A stretch of 60,468 nucleotides of DNA from Candidatus Endomicrobium embiratermitis (GTDB lineage: Bacteria; Elusimicrobiota; Endomicrobiia; Endomicrobiales; Endomicrobiaceae), in contig WQYI01000011.1 of assembly GCA_009781315.1 (NCBI GenBank), forward strand, positions 1 through 60,468, given 5' to 3'. The notes under the pieces were generated by a model that was not told the origin of the DNA, searched no databases, and saw only the letters and a list, made by a program, of their open reading frames with translations. Positions 28,849-36,932 of the stretch are shown here, in pieces (the stretch's first letter is position 1; the number at the start of each line of letters is the position of its first letter). The translations under genes and the position numbers were made by a program.

Positions 28849-28896
28849 GTTTTCGCTTTGCGAAAACCTATAAATCTGTTTCGGCATTGCCGAAAC
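28849..28896. repeat. Two adjacent short perfect palindromes
   Basis: GTTTTCGCTTTGCGAAAAC (28849-28867) and GTTTCGGCATTGCCGAAAC (28878-28896) are both perfect hairpins in the yidD-yidC gap. They may attenuate or punctuate the operon; neither is followed by a T run. Confidence 0.6.
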
Positions 28897-28906
28897 TCAT
28901 TAATTC

Positions 28907-28934
28907 CACTTTCAACTTTTCACTTTCCACTCTT
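28907..28934. repeat. AGTGAAA-type heptamer array at the yidD 3' end
   Basis: Units CACTTTC, AACTTTT, CACTTTC and CACTCTT are consecutive and are the reverse complement of the family in rsmA. Confidence 0.75.
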
Positions 28935-29148
28935 TTTTATATTCCGGTACCGGGTCTATGCCGCCGTCGCAAAAAGGATGACAGCGTAAAATTCGTTTAA
29001 ACGCGAAGAACGAACCTTTAAAAAAACCATGAATTTCTATAGCCTGATAAGCATAAACGGAACAACTCGGGGTAAATCTGCATCTCGGAGGAAAAGTTGA
29101 AGTTATTGCCTGATAACATCTTATCAAAAAAAGCGCGATGCTTTTCAT
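28912..29148 (-). CDS. yidD: Membrane protein insertion efficiency factor YidD
   Basis: A 78-aa YidD with the family signature CYQAITSTFPPRCRFTPSCSVYAYQAIEIHGFFKG and the C-terminal ILRCHPFCDGGIDPVP block, including the conserved cysteines. It helps YidC-dependent insertion. It begins three bases after the rnpA stop, the standard rnpA-yidD-yidC order. Its final residues KEWKVKS and stop are encoded by a TTTTCAC-type heptamer array at 28907-28934. Confidence 0.96.
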   Translation of the reverse strand: MKSIALFLIRCYQAITSTFPPRCRFTPSCSVYAYQAIEIHGFFKGSFFAFKRILRCHPFCDGGIDPVPEYKKEWKVKS

Positions 29149-29150
29149 AA

Positions 29151-29531
29151 TTACAAAGTTCCCGTATTTTTCGTTTTGTCTTTATAAAGTCCCGCACTTT
29201 CAAGAAGCTCTAAAACTGTTTTTTTCAGAATATTATAATCCAGCGATGCGGTTTCGGGTTTGGAAATAAAAACCAAGTCCAAGCCGGGTTCCAGCAAATG
29301 CTTATGAGTTCTGAATATTTCCCGTAATCTTCTTTTTGTTCTGTTTCTTACGGCCGCGATCCCGACTTTACGGGAAGTTACAAGTCCTAATCTTCTTAAA
29401 TAAAGCCCGTCATTTTTATATGCAAGAATTTTTATCTTTCTGTTTTCGAGCCTGCACCCGGATTTAAAAACTTTTTTAAAGTCTTTCTGTAAATGAAGTC
29501 TTTCGCGATAAGAAAAAGAAAACTGTTTCAT
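29151..29531 (-). CDS. rnpA: Ribonuclease P protein component
   Basis: A 126-aa RnpA, which assists the RNase P RNA in trimming tRNA 5' ends. It has the N-terminal FSYRERLHLQKDFKKVFKSG motif and the core basic signature LGLVTSRKVGIAAVRNRTKRRLREIFRTH that binds RNA. It follows rpmH as usual, but a 108-bp dispersed repeat separates the two genes. Confidence 0.97.
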   Translation of the reverse strand: MKQFSFSYRERLHLQKDFKKVFKSGCRLENRKIKILAYKNDGLYLRRLGLVTSRKVGIAAVRNRTKRRLREIFRTHKHLLEPGLDLVFISKPETASLDYNILKKTVLELLESAGLYKDKTKNTGTL

Positions 29532-29638
29532 TTTAGAAGATGAGAGGCTGAGAAGTTAAGATGTTGGGAGGAGCTGTGTCCGTTCAAGTCGTTGATGTTG
29601 CTCATCCTCTCAACCTCCCATCTTCCCAACGTCTGCCT
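29532..29638. repeat. 108-bp dispersed inverted element, copy 1
   Basis: The reverse complement recurs at 49001-49108 with only a few differences. Its two purine/pyrimidine arms (about 29538-29570 and 29600-29632) show a seven-base rhythm (GATGAGA ... ACCTCCC ATCTTCC) and can fold on each other around a core with GTCGTTGATGTT. It separates rnpA from rpmH. Confidence 0.85.
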
Positions 29639-29639
29639 T

Positions 29640-29774
29640 TTACGCGCTTATCGTTTTACGGCCTTTTCTTCTGCGGGCGTTCAACACTTTTCTGCCGCCG
29701 GGAGTCGCCATTCTTGCCATAAAACCGATTTTCTTTTTTCTTCTGTCTTTGTTTGGTTGAAACGTTCTTCTCAT
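29640..29774 (-). CDS. rpmH: 50S ribosomal protein L34
   Basis: A 44-aa bL34, [18 protein letters not shown]... ending with the [12 protein letters not shown] signature. The ATG at 29774 follows AAGGA; longer upstream reading in this frame belongs to the 5' leader. It is usually adjacent to and divergent from dnaA, but here it is the far end of a block that points toward dnaA. Confidence 0.97.
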   Translation of the reverse strand: MRRTFQPNKDRRKKKIGFMARMATPGGRKVLNARRRKGRKTISA

Positions 29775-29805
29775 TGTTTTTGAATCCTTTTTTAAGCTAA
29801 GTTTT

Positions 29806-29830
29806 GAGGCTTTGCCCGAGGCAATGCCTC
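29806..29830 (-). promoter_or_regulatory. Leader hairpin of rpmH
   Basis: GAGGC-TTGCC and GGCAA-GCCTC form an 11-position stem with one internal mismatch around a three-base loop, located between the promoter and the rpmH ATG. It may stabilise the RNA or serve in regulation of L34; there is no direct evidence. Confidence 0.55.
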
Positions 29831-29855
29831 TTTGAATATTTACAAATACTTTGGT

Positions 29856-29885
29856 ATTATATCTAAATTGCAGATTGACTGTCAA
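29856..29885 (-). promoter_or_regulatory. Strong rpmH promoter
   Basis: On the minus strand TTGACA (29880-29885) and TATAAT (29856-29861) are both perfect consensus, 18 bp apart. It probably drives rpmH and the genes behind it. Confidence 0.9.
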
Positions 29886-29936
29886 ACAAGAAGGCAATTA
29901 GTAGTTAGTAGTGAATAATTAATGAAAAGGATTTTT

Positions 29937-31256
29937 ATGAAAAAACTTTTGTGTGTATTCTTATTTACTGTATTTGCCGTAATGCCGCTTTTAGCGGAAA
30001 CGAAACTGACTTTTGACGCTCTTGCGCGTGCGCGTTATGAGTACATGCTAAATGTTTTTGACGCGGGTTTGAGCGGCAAAGACGAAAAAAGTTATTTCAG
30101 GTTTAAGTTTCTCGCGGGGATTTCTGCAGATTTTGACGGATGGGCGTCGGCTTGTGCCAGAATTGGAACTGAAAGCCGCTCTTATGTGTATAATGGAGAA
30201 GGGAACGGAATAAACGGTAACGGGAGAATTGGCAATGCCCAATACAATATCAATGAATTTTTTATAGATAATTTGTATGTAAAAATCCCTTATATTCTTG
30301 ACGTTGTAGAATTAAAAGCCGGAAGAATGGATTTACCCATAAGCGAATACGGCGAAGGCTTTTTGATAGCCGACGGAACTCCTTTGGACGGTTCAAGAAC
30401 ATGGTATTTTAATGCGGTTAAAGCCAAATTTCTTTTGGGAGAAAATAAGAAAAGCAGCGTAGAACTTATAGGAATATACAATCCGCGCGTTGATGACGTT
30501 TTGCCTGTTGCCAACGAAAACACGCCGCCTACGGCTTTAAACGATTCTAACGAAAGCGCTTTCATAGTTTACGGAAGAACCGGCGATAAAGACTCTTTAT
30601 ATTTTGAGCCTTATTATATGTATAAACATGAGGATGCTTCCCAGGCCGGCCGGCTGGAAAATGATGTTAACACATTCGGTTCTTATGTAAAGTACAAAAT
30701 AAACGACGAAATCACTTTACGCGCCCAGGGGGCGATGCAGATAAATAATTGCGACAGCGAAATAAATACCGCTTTCGGCGGATATGTTTTTGCAGACATG
30801 CCGTTTGCGGGTATTATTAATCCGTTTTCAATAGGATATGCTTATCTTTCGGGCAATGATCCTAATACGTCGGGAACGCAGGGGTGGAATCCGTTATTTT
30901 CCCGTTATCCGTGGATGTCGGAAGCGGTATGTTATTTATTCAAATACGAGTCAGGCCTTGCGTATTGGACAAACATACAACTGTATAAAGCGGATTTAAA
31001 TCTTTCAATCAGCAAAGAATTAAAAATCTTTTTATCCGGCGCTTTGCTTTACGCAAACGAAAGCGACTTTGGCGTTGCGGATATGTTCGGGGAAGGCAAA
31101 AACAGAGGAACTCTGGGCATAGCAAAAGTTTCATACGCTTTTTCAAAAAACGTCAACACATTTGCTTTGTGTGAATATTTTAAACCCGGCGACTTTTATT
31201 TCAGCGGTGCAAAAGACTCGATTTTTGTGAGACTGGAATTGGCTGCAAAGTTGTAA
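29937..31256 (+). CDS. Outer-membrane beta-barrel, alginate-export/porin-like
   Basis: A 439-aa exported protein. The ATG at 29937 follows AAGGA and starts a signal peptide (MKKLLCVFLFTVFAVMPLLAE); an ATG five codons upstream is possible but less favoured. The mature part alternates hydrophobic and polar residues in many amphipathic strands (FDALARARYEYMLNVFD, GTESRSYVYN, VVELKAGRMDLPISEYGEG) and ends SIFVRLELAAKL, a typical outer-membrane pattern. The overall style matches the alginate_exp-like porins that are numerous in Elusimicrobiota. The transported substrate is unknown. It is transcribed divergently from rpmH. Confidence 0.8.
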   Translation: MKKLLCVFLFTVFAVMPLLAETKLTFDALARARYEYMLNVFDAGLSGKDEKSYFRFKFLAGISADFDGWASACARIGTESRSYVYNGEGNGINGNGRIGNAQYNINEFFIDNLYVKIPYILDVVELKAGRMDLPISEYGEGFLIADGTPLDGSRTWYFNAVKAKFLLGENKKSSVELIGIYNPRVDDVLPVANENTPPTALNDSNESAFIVYGRTGDKDSLYFEPYYMYKHEDASQAGRLENDVNTFGSYVKYKINDEITLRAQGAMQINNCDSEINTAFGGYVFADMPFAGIINPFSIGYAYLSGNDPNTSGTQGWNPLFSRYPWMSEAVCYLFKYESGLAYWTNIQLYKADLNLSISKELKIFLSGALLYANESDFGVADMFGEGKNRGTLGIAKVSYAFSKNVNTFALCEYFKPGDFYFSGAKDSIFVRLELAAKL

Positions 31257-31290
31257 TAGTATTTCTTGAAAATCCTCATCATTGTCACCC

Positions 31291-31359
31291 TGAGCGAAGC
31301 GAACGGGTCTGCCGTTAAAAGGCAGATGTTTCGGCTTCGGGACTATGTCCCTTCGCTCA
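31291..31359. repeat. Cloverleaf-like palindromic element
   Basis: An outer stem TGAGCGAA (31291-31298)/TTCGCTCA (31352-31359) encloses hairpins TCTGCC/GGCAGA (31308-31326) and GGGAC/GTCCC (31339-31351). It resembles in design the element at 12632-12683. The short CACCCTGAGCGAAG words are common in dispersed intergenic repeats of many bacteria. Confidence 0.6.
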
Positions 31360-31393
31360 ACATGGCGGCTTAATATCCGGCAGGAGAGACAGC

Positions 31394-31783
31394 GTGAAAA
31401 AGGCATTGTTTTTATTTGCAGCAGTTTTTATTTTCGCAAGTTTTATATCTTGCGATAACAATATTTCTTATCCGGTGAACCGCGTTGAGATACAAAATGA
31501 GGCAGGGCAAAAATTAACCGGAATTGTAAATATTCCGGTCGCTTCAAATTATAAGCTAATAGCGGCATTTTTTAATTCTAAAAATGAACCTCTGCCGGTT
31601 TCGAATCCTGAAAATATTGTATGGACTATGAGCAACGGCCAAAATTCGTGGTTTGAGCCGACAAATACAGGTTATGAAGTTTTTTTCAATCCTCCGTTGT
31701 CCGCTGCCGGATATTCATATAATATGACCGTTTTTTACAACGGGATTTTTTATACGGCATATTTTGATTTGAAAGCAAGTTAA
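31394..31783 (+). CDS. Small exported lipoprotein
   Basis: A 129-aa protein with a lipoprotein signal (MKKALFLFAAVFIFASFISC) whose lipobox FISC gives Cys20 as the lipidation site. The mature part looks like a single beta-sandwich, with YPVNRVEIQNEAGQKLTG, two middle strands and a closing YNGIFYTAYFDLKAS. No family was recognised. It follows the porin gene after the cloverleaf repeat and precedes iorA by 35 bases, but may belong to either transcript. It would sit in a membrane leaflet facing the periplasm or exterior. Confidence 0.85.
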   Translation: MKKALFLFAAVFIFASFISCDNNISYPVNRVEIQNEAGQKLTGIVNIPVASNYKLIAAFFNSKNEPLPVSNPENIVWTMSNGQNSWFEPTNTGYEVFFNPPLSAAGYSYNMTVFYNGIFYTAYFDLKAS

Positions 31784-31818
31784 AAAAATTACAAAAATAA
31801 AAATAGAGTGGAGTTGAA

Positions 31819-33531
31819 ATGAAAACAACGTTATTATTATCAGGCGATGAAGCAATAGCGCGCGGCGCGTACGAGGCGGGGCTAAAATCCGCGGCTGCTT
31901 ATCCGGGAACGCCCTCAACGGAAATTCTGGAATATCTGGCTGCGTTTCCGGAAGTTGACGCGAAATGGTCTGTCAATGAAAAAACCGCTTACGAAGTTGC
32001 TTTAGGGGCTTCAATTGCCGGCGTGAGAAGCATGTATTCGTCAAAACATGTCGGGTTAAACGTGGCGATGGATCCTTTGATGACATCCGCTTATACGGGC
32101 GTTAACGGCGGTTTTGTGGTTGTGGTTGCCGACGACCCGCAAATGGCGTCGTCCCAAAACGAGCAGGATACAAGGCTTATCGCGAAGTTTTCAAAGCTTC
32201 CGATGCTTGAGCCTGCAAGCCCGAGAGAAGCGTATGAAATGGCAAAAATTGCTTTTGATATAAGCGAGAAATTTGACGCTCCGGTAATAATCCGCATTAC
32301 TACGCGCGTAGCTCATACGAAAGAAGACGTGGAAATCGGCGAGAGAAACGAAGTTCCCGACAAACCGTTTGTTCCTAATGCCGCGAAATACGTTATGGTT
32401 CCGGGATTTGCTTATAAAAAACATATAGCGCTTGAAGCAAAACTTTTAGAGATGGCTCGTTATTCGGACGAAAGTCCGTTGAACTCTATTGAGATGAACG
32501 GCAAATCCATAGGTATTATTGCCGACGGCGTTTCTTATCTTTACGCAAAAGAAGCGTTTCCGAACGCTTCAATTTTAAAGATAGGCTTTGCCTATCCTTT
32601 CCCCGACGAAAAAATTAAAAAATTCGCGAAAGAGGTCAAAGACCTTTATGTAATAGAAGAACTTGAACCGTTCATTGAAGAGCATGTTAAACAGTTGGGC
32701 ATACCCGTAAAAGCTAAAGATATTTCTTACAGAATAGGGGAATTGAATCCGACATTGGTAAAAGAAATAATCGAAAATAAGAAAAAGATTGAAAAACCTT
32801 CTACGGCAAGAAAACCCGTTTTGTGTCCGGGCTGTCCGCATCGCGCCGTATTTTACGCTTTAAAAAAGCTGAAAGCCATAGTTTCAGGCGATATAGGCTG
32901 CTACACATTAGGGGCGTTGAAGCCGTTGGAAACGCTGCACACGACCGTGTGTATGGGCGCGAGCGTCACAATGTTTGAAAGTATGTCAAAAATTTTGGGA
33001 CATAACAAAGTCGTAGGTATTATCGGCGATTCGACTTTTGTACATTCGGGAATAGAAGGTTTAGTTGACGCGGCGTATAACGGAGCCAAAGGGCTTATCA
33101 TAATTTTGGATAACGCGACCACGGCAATGACAGGCAGCCAGCCTAACCCGTCGACAGGCGTAAACGCCAAAGGCGAAAAAACCAAGAAACTGATACTCGA
33201 AGACATTTGCAAAGCGTCGGGCGCGGATATTGTTGAAACAATAGACGCTTTCGCGGATAATTTGCAGGATAAAATTAAAGAATTAATGAATAAAGACGCT
33301 TTGTCGGTTTTAATAGTAAGGTATCCGTGCAGAATAATTTATAAGCAAAAAGATCCGGTACCGGTTTTTGAAAGTTCGAATTGCAAGAAATGCGGAGCAT
33401 GCCTTACGGTAGACTGCCCCGCGATTCATAAAGATGAAAACGGCAATATAGTTTTGGAAGAATATTTATGCGTCGGCTGCAACGTGTGCGTAAGCGCCTG
33501 CAAATTCGGAGCGTTGAAGCGGAAAGAATAA
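31819..33531 (+). CDS. iorA: Indolepyruvate:ferredoxin oxidoreductase, alpha subunit
   Basis: A 570-aa IorA. It oxidatively decarboxylates aryl pyruvates to aryl-acetyl-CoA with ferredoxin as acceptor, or runs in reverse. The N-terminal PFOR-type domain starts GDEAIARGAYEAGLKSAAAYPGTPSTE; the thiamin-diphosphate domain has GDIGCYTLG and GDSTFVHSGIEGLVDAAYNGA with NPSTG; the C-terminus has two 4Fe-4S motifs, CKKCGACLTVDCP and CVGCNVCVSACKFGAL. Its beta subunit is at 36438-36917, separated by two membrane genes, which is unusual. It is the first gene of an 11-gene operon that includes paaK. A role in fermenting aromatic amino acids is inferred. Confidence 0.96.
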   Translation: MKTTLLLSGDEAIARGAYEAGLKSAAAYPGTPSTEILEYLAAFPEVDAKWSVNEKTAYEVALGASIAGVRSMYSSKHVGLNVAMDPLMTSAYTGVNGGFVVVVADDPQMASSQNEQDTRLIAKFSKLPMLEPASPREAYEMAKIAFDISEKFDAPVIIRITTRVAHTKEDVEIGERNEVPDKPFVPNAAKYVMVPGFAYKKHIALEAKLLEMARYSDESPLNSIEMNGKSIGIIADGVSYLYAKEAFPNASILKIGFAYPFPDEKIKKFAKEVKDLYVIEELEPFIEEHVKQLGIPVKAKDISYRIGELNPTLVKEIIENKKKIEKPSTARKPVLCPGCPHRAVFYALKKLKAIVSGDIGCYTLGALKPLETLHTTVCMGASVTMFESMSKILGHNKVVGIIGDSTFVHSGIEGLVDAAYNGAKGLIIILDNATTAMTGSQPNPSTGVNAKGEKTKKLILEDICKASGADIVETIDAFADNLQDKIKELMNKDALSVLIVRYPCRIIYKQKDPVPVFESSNCKKCGACLTVDCPAIHKDENGNIVLEEYLCVGCNVCVSACKFGALKRKE

Positions 33532-33547
33532 ATAAAAAGGGATAAAT

Positions 33548-34663
33548 ATGCAATTAAATTATTCAAGTTTTCTAAGAAGGTATTTCGCGTTTTTGATAGA
33601 TAGTATTGTTTTTTACTTGGCTTTAGTGTTGATAGCGTTGTCCGCAGTTTCTTTAATCCCGGGAAGTTTTATTAAAACGATAACGGAAATAATCTCGCCT
33701 TTCTCTTATTTTTCATTATCGACTTTTTCAAGTTTAACTTTATTTATAATTATCCAGACTCTGTCGGTTTTGGTTATATATTGGTTATATTTTGCGCTTT
33801 TTGAAAGTTCAAAATATCAGGCAACTCCGGGAAAGCTTCTTCTGGGAATTAAAATTGTAAATAAAGACGGCAACAGATTAAATTTTAACCAGGCTGTCGT
33901 CCGTTCCTTTATAAAAGCTTTAACCGTCGTTACGTTAAAAACCTTATTTGTTGTATGCCTGTTTACAAAAAACAAACAGAATCTTCACGATTTCGCGGGT
34001 AAAACTTACGTGATATATAAAAATTCTGAAAAAAATTCAGGCGATAGCGACAAAGTTATAAAAGTTTTTGTAATAATTATTTTGGCTATACAACTGATAT
34101 ATATTTCGGCCGGACTAATGCTGTTTAAAAAAATGGGTGTTTCCTGGAATGATATTATGGTTTTATCCTTCGACAAAAGCGGAGAAAATTTAGATTGGCA
34201 AAATATACAATTGCCCGACGCTAAGCTTTCTCTCATGTCTCCCGTAAATTTTACAAGAGACGATAAAGAAAAATATTGGATTGATAATATAGCAATATCG
34301 GAAGCGGTATGTTATGAATCAAATTTTTCGGTATTGTTTCAGATGGATATTCAATATGTAAATTTTCTTGTCGATATTACGCCTGAGGAAGTAATAAACT
34401 GGTTTATAGATAAAAATGCCTATAAGTATATGAACGCAAAACTGAAAATAACTGAAATTGAAGTTGACGGAATAAAAGCGCTGGAAGCGGTAGGCGAAAG
34501 ATTTAATATTGTTCAATATCGCATTGTTGTAATTCCCGAGACAAAAAATTCGTTTTGGATTATCAACGACAGAACCTCTTCGAGATCAAGAAAAGACAGC
34601 GAACAAATAATTCAAAAAGTAATAGATTCGATAAAAATAAACAATAATGAGGTTGAAAAATGA
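33548..34663 (+). CDS. RDD-domain membrane protein
   Basis: A 371-aa protein whose N-terminal 170 residues are an RDD membrane domain: YFAFLIDSIVFYLALVLIALSAVSLI, then ALFESSKYQATPGKLLLGIKIVN with the conserved TPGK, and further hydrophobic helices. A separate membrane segment near residues 175-195 leads to a C-terminal soluble domain of about 170 residues, which is not recognised. It overlaps the next gene by four bases and lies between iorA and iorB. RDD proteins are thought to act in transport or membrane homeostasis; the function here is unknown. Confidence 0.85.
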   Translation: MQLNYSSFLRRYFAFLIDSIVFYLALVLIALSAVSLIPGSFIKTITEIISPFSYFSLSTFSSLTLFIIIQTLSVLVIYWLYFALFESSKYQATPGKLLLGIKIVNKDGNRLNFNQAVVRSFIKALTVVTLKTLFVVCLFTKNKQNLHDFAGKTYVIYKNSEKNSGDSDKVIKVFVIIILAIQLIYISAGLMLFKKMGVSWNDIMVLSFDKSGENLDWQNIQLPDAKLSLMSPVNFTRDDKEKYWIDNIAISEAVCYESNFSVLFQMDIQYVNFLVDITPEEVINWFIDKNAYKYMNAKLKITEIEVDGIKALEAVGERFNIVQYRIVVIPETKNSFWIINDRTSSRSRKDSEQIIQKVIDSIKINNNEVEK

Positions 34664-36423
34664 TTTATTCGGGTTTTTGGAAGAGATGCCTTGCTTTGAT
34701 ATTAGATTTGCTTATTATTTGCATACTTTTGACGATAGCCGGGTTATTGATACAGGCATTATTTTTTAAAGGACGCTTTTATAGCGGAGGAATGGTTTCT
34801 TCTCTTTATGTTTTCATATTTATAATAGTTTATTTTGCATTGTTTGAAATGTCTTTATTGCAGGCTACTCCGGGCAAACTTGTCGCGGGAATTAAAATCG
34901 CGGGTTTTGAAGGAGAAAAACTTTCGCTCGGCAAATCTTTTATACGTTCTTTTATAAAGACTATTATTATTATTCCGTTTTTTGCGTATATGTTTACTAC
35001 TTTTTCATTAATTACAAAGTTATTGTCAATCAGTTTTTTAGGTATCGGCTTATCTATTTTATCCATTCTGTGGCCGGTTACTTTTTTAATGCTAGTATGC
35101 CTTTTTACAAAACATAAACAAAATCTTTACGATTTGGCCGCGAACAGCATTGTTATATATAAAGAAATTTACAATGAAACGCATTTTGATGCCGATGATA
35201 CTGCTGCAGCAAAAGCTTTTGAAGAATTTAAGAATCAAAAAGCTGCTTTGCATCCCGCTTTAATGATTCTTGTGATTTTATTTTTGACAGCCCTTCCGGT
35301 AATACCTTTGGTAAGCCTGTTTGTAAACAAGCCTGCTCTTCAAGATATTCAAGACTTAAGAGACAAACTGCCGCCCATGCCGAAATATGAATGGAAACAG
35401 CATAATCTTAACGATATCGGTTTAACAATAACGGCTCCCGGAGATTTTAAATTTATACGCAAGGGCGTATATCACGCATATACAAATGCAGAGAGCGTAG
35501 AGGTATATTACGAAGTTTACGATGATGAAAAACTAAAAGAACAATATATTGATTCTGTTAAAAAACGGCTTATTGAGCGTATTTTACATTTGTACCGCAG
35601 ACAATTGCGCAATATGAAAATAACAGAAAATAAAAAAGATATAGAGATATCAGGTTTAAAAGGAACAGAAACCGTTTTAAAAGCCGAACGGACGGGCGAT
35701 TTCTACAATTTTGACGCGAGCTTTGTCGTTATTAATAAAAATGAACGGGAAATTTATTTAATTTACGCAATATCCCGCGAAAACAGCTTAGGTAGGAATA
35801 TAGTTGATAAAATAATTTCGTCCGTGGAAATAACGGAAATAACAAATCAAAATAATGAACAATATAACAAGGAAGTCGAGAAAATCGCAAAAGAAATAAC
35901 TCCCGGGCGGGAAGGCGAGTTTATAGATAAGGCCAATAATTTGTCCAGGTCCGGAAATGATAAGGAAGCGTTGAAATATTATGACGCCGTTGTTAAGGTA
36001 AACCCAAACAATTCAAGAGTATATTACAACAGATCTGCTGCAAAAATCGGGCTTAAGGATTATAGGGGAGCGGTTGAGGATGCCTCGGCTTCTATAAAAA
36101 TCAGTCCTACAAGTTATGCTTATCAGAACAGAATTACCGCAAACCAAAGGCTTGAAGAATGGCAAAACGCTTTAGACGATATTAATATTTATATAAATAA
36201 CAATTGGCCTAATAAAGAAGATTTTTACTATCAAAAAGGCCGTTGTCTTATGAAGCTTGGCCATTACGAAGAAGCCGTTAAGCTATTTGACGAATATGAA
36301 CAGGCAGTTTCGCAGAGATATAAGAAGGACCTTTATAGAAACCGCGCATATTGCTATGACCGGCTAGGAGATACTAAAAAAGCTGACATTGATTATGGGA
36401 AAGCGAAAATGGAAAAAGAATAA
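34660..36423 (+). CDS. RDD membrane protein with C-terminal TPR module
   Basis: A 587-aa protein with the RDD domain at 1-170 (MIYSGFWKRCLALILDLLIICILLT, then SLLQATPGKLVAGIKIAGF), a transmembrane helix near 205-225, a middle domain resembling the one in the previous gene (TAPGDFKFIRKGVYHAYTNAES), and a TPR module from about 400 on, starting at the junction YNKEVEKIAKEITPGREGEF. That TPR module is closely similar to the whole of the 46536-47216 protein. The gene looks like a fusion of an RDD paralogue with the shared module. It lies between iorA and iorB. Confidence 0.88.
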   Translation: MIYSGFWKRCLALILDLLIICILLTIAGLLIQALFFKGRFYSGGMVSSLYVFIFIIVYFALFEMSLLQATPGKLVAGIKIAGFEGEKLSLGKSFIRSFIKTIIIIPFFAYMFTTFSLITKLLSISFLGIGLSILSILWPVTFLMLVCLFTKHKQNLYDLAANSIVIYKEIYNETHFDADDTAAAKAFEEFKNQKAALHPALMILVILFLTALPVIPLVSLFVNKPALQDIQDLRDKLPPMPKYEWKQHNLNDIGLTITAPGDFKFIRKGVYHAYTNAESVEVYYEVYDDEKLKEQYIDSVKKRLIERILHLYRRQLRNMKITENKKDIEISGLKGTETVLKAERTGDFYNFDASFVVINKNEREIYLIYAISRENSLGRNIVDKIISSVEITEITNQNNEQYNKEVEKIAKEITPGREGEFIDKANNLSRSGNDKEALKYYDAVVKVNPNNSRVYYNRSAAKIGLKDYRGAVEDASASIKISPTSYAYQNRITANQRLEEWQNALDDINIYINNNWPNKEDFYYQKGRCLMKLGHYEEAVKLFDEYEQAVSQRYKKDLYRNRAYCYDRLGDTKKADIDYGKAKMEKE

Positions 36424-36437
36424 AAAGGAAAAGAAAA

Positions 36438-36917
36438 ATGGAAAACAAGACCACTAATATTTTGTTTTGCGGAACGGGCGGTCAGGGAGTTTTGACGGCG
36501 TCGGAAATAGCGGCTCTTGCCGCGATGTATGACGGGCATCATACGAAAAAATCCGAAGTTCACGGAATGGCGCAGCGGGGAGGTTCTGTTGAATCCCACG
36601 TTCGTTTCGGCGGTAAAATTGCTTCTCCGTTAATAGAAGCAGGACAAGCGGATTTTTTAGTGCCGTTTTATAAAGACGAACATGACAGGCTTATTTCGTA
36701 TCTTTCCAAAGACGGAAAAGATTTAATTGCGGATTTGGAAGCGGCTCATTCTGCTTGCGAAAATAAAAAGTTTGTAAATACTTATATGCTAGGCAGACTT
36801 TCAAAATATTTGAATTTATCAAAAGAAAGCTGGCTTAAAGCTTTGGAAGTCGGCTTTAAGGGACGTTTTGTAGAAGAAAACCGAAAAGTTTTCTTAGAAG
36901 CTGCAGAGCGCGATTGA
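36438..36917 (+). CDS. iorB: Indolepyruvate:ferredoxin oxidoreductase, beta subunit
   Basis: A 159-aa IorB, the pyruvate-ferredoxin-oxidoreductase gamma-type subunit. The N-terminal signature NILFCGTGGQGVLTASEIAALAA and the KKSEVHGMAQRGGSVESHVRFG block are clear. The protein is somewhat shorter than many IorB proteins. It follows AAGGAAAAG and begins 14 bases after the RDD-TPR gene. In related genomes iorA and iorB are adjacent; here nearly three kilobases of membrane genes separate them, but the operon continues. Confidence 0.94.
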   Translation: MENKTTNILFCGTGGQGVLTASEIAALAAMYDGHHTKKSEVHGMAQRGGSVESHVRFGGKIASPLIEAGQADFLVPFYKDEHDRLISYLSKDGKDLIADLEAAHSACENKKFVNTYMLGRLSKYLNLSKESWLKALEVGFKGRFVEENRKVFLEAAERD

Positions 36918-36932
36918 AGAAAGGGGCGTCTG

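Noticed and set aside
29775-29897. N-terminal extension of ribosomal protein L34
   Set aside because: bL34 is normally 44-46 residues; the extra codons lie in the leader between promoter and ATG and include the leader hairpin.
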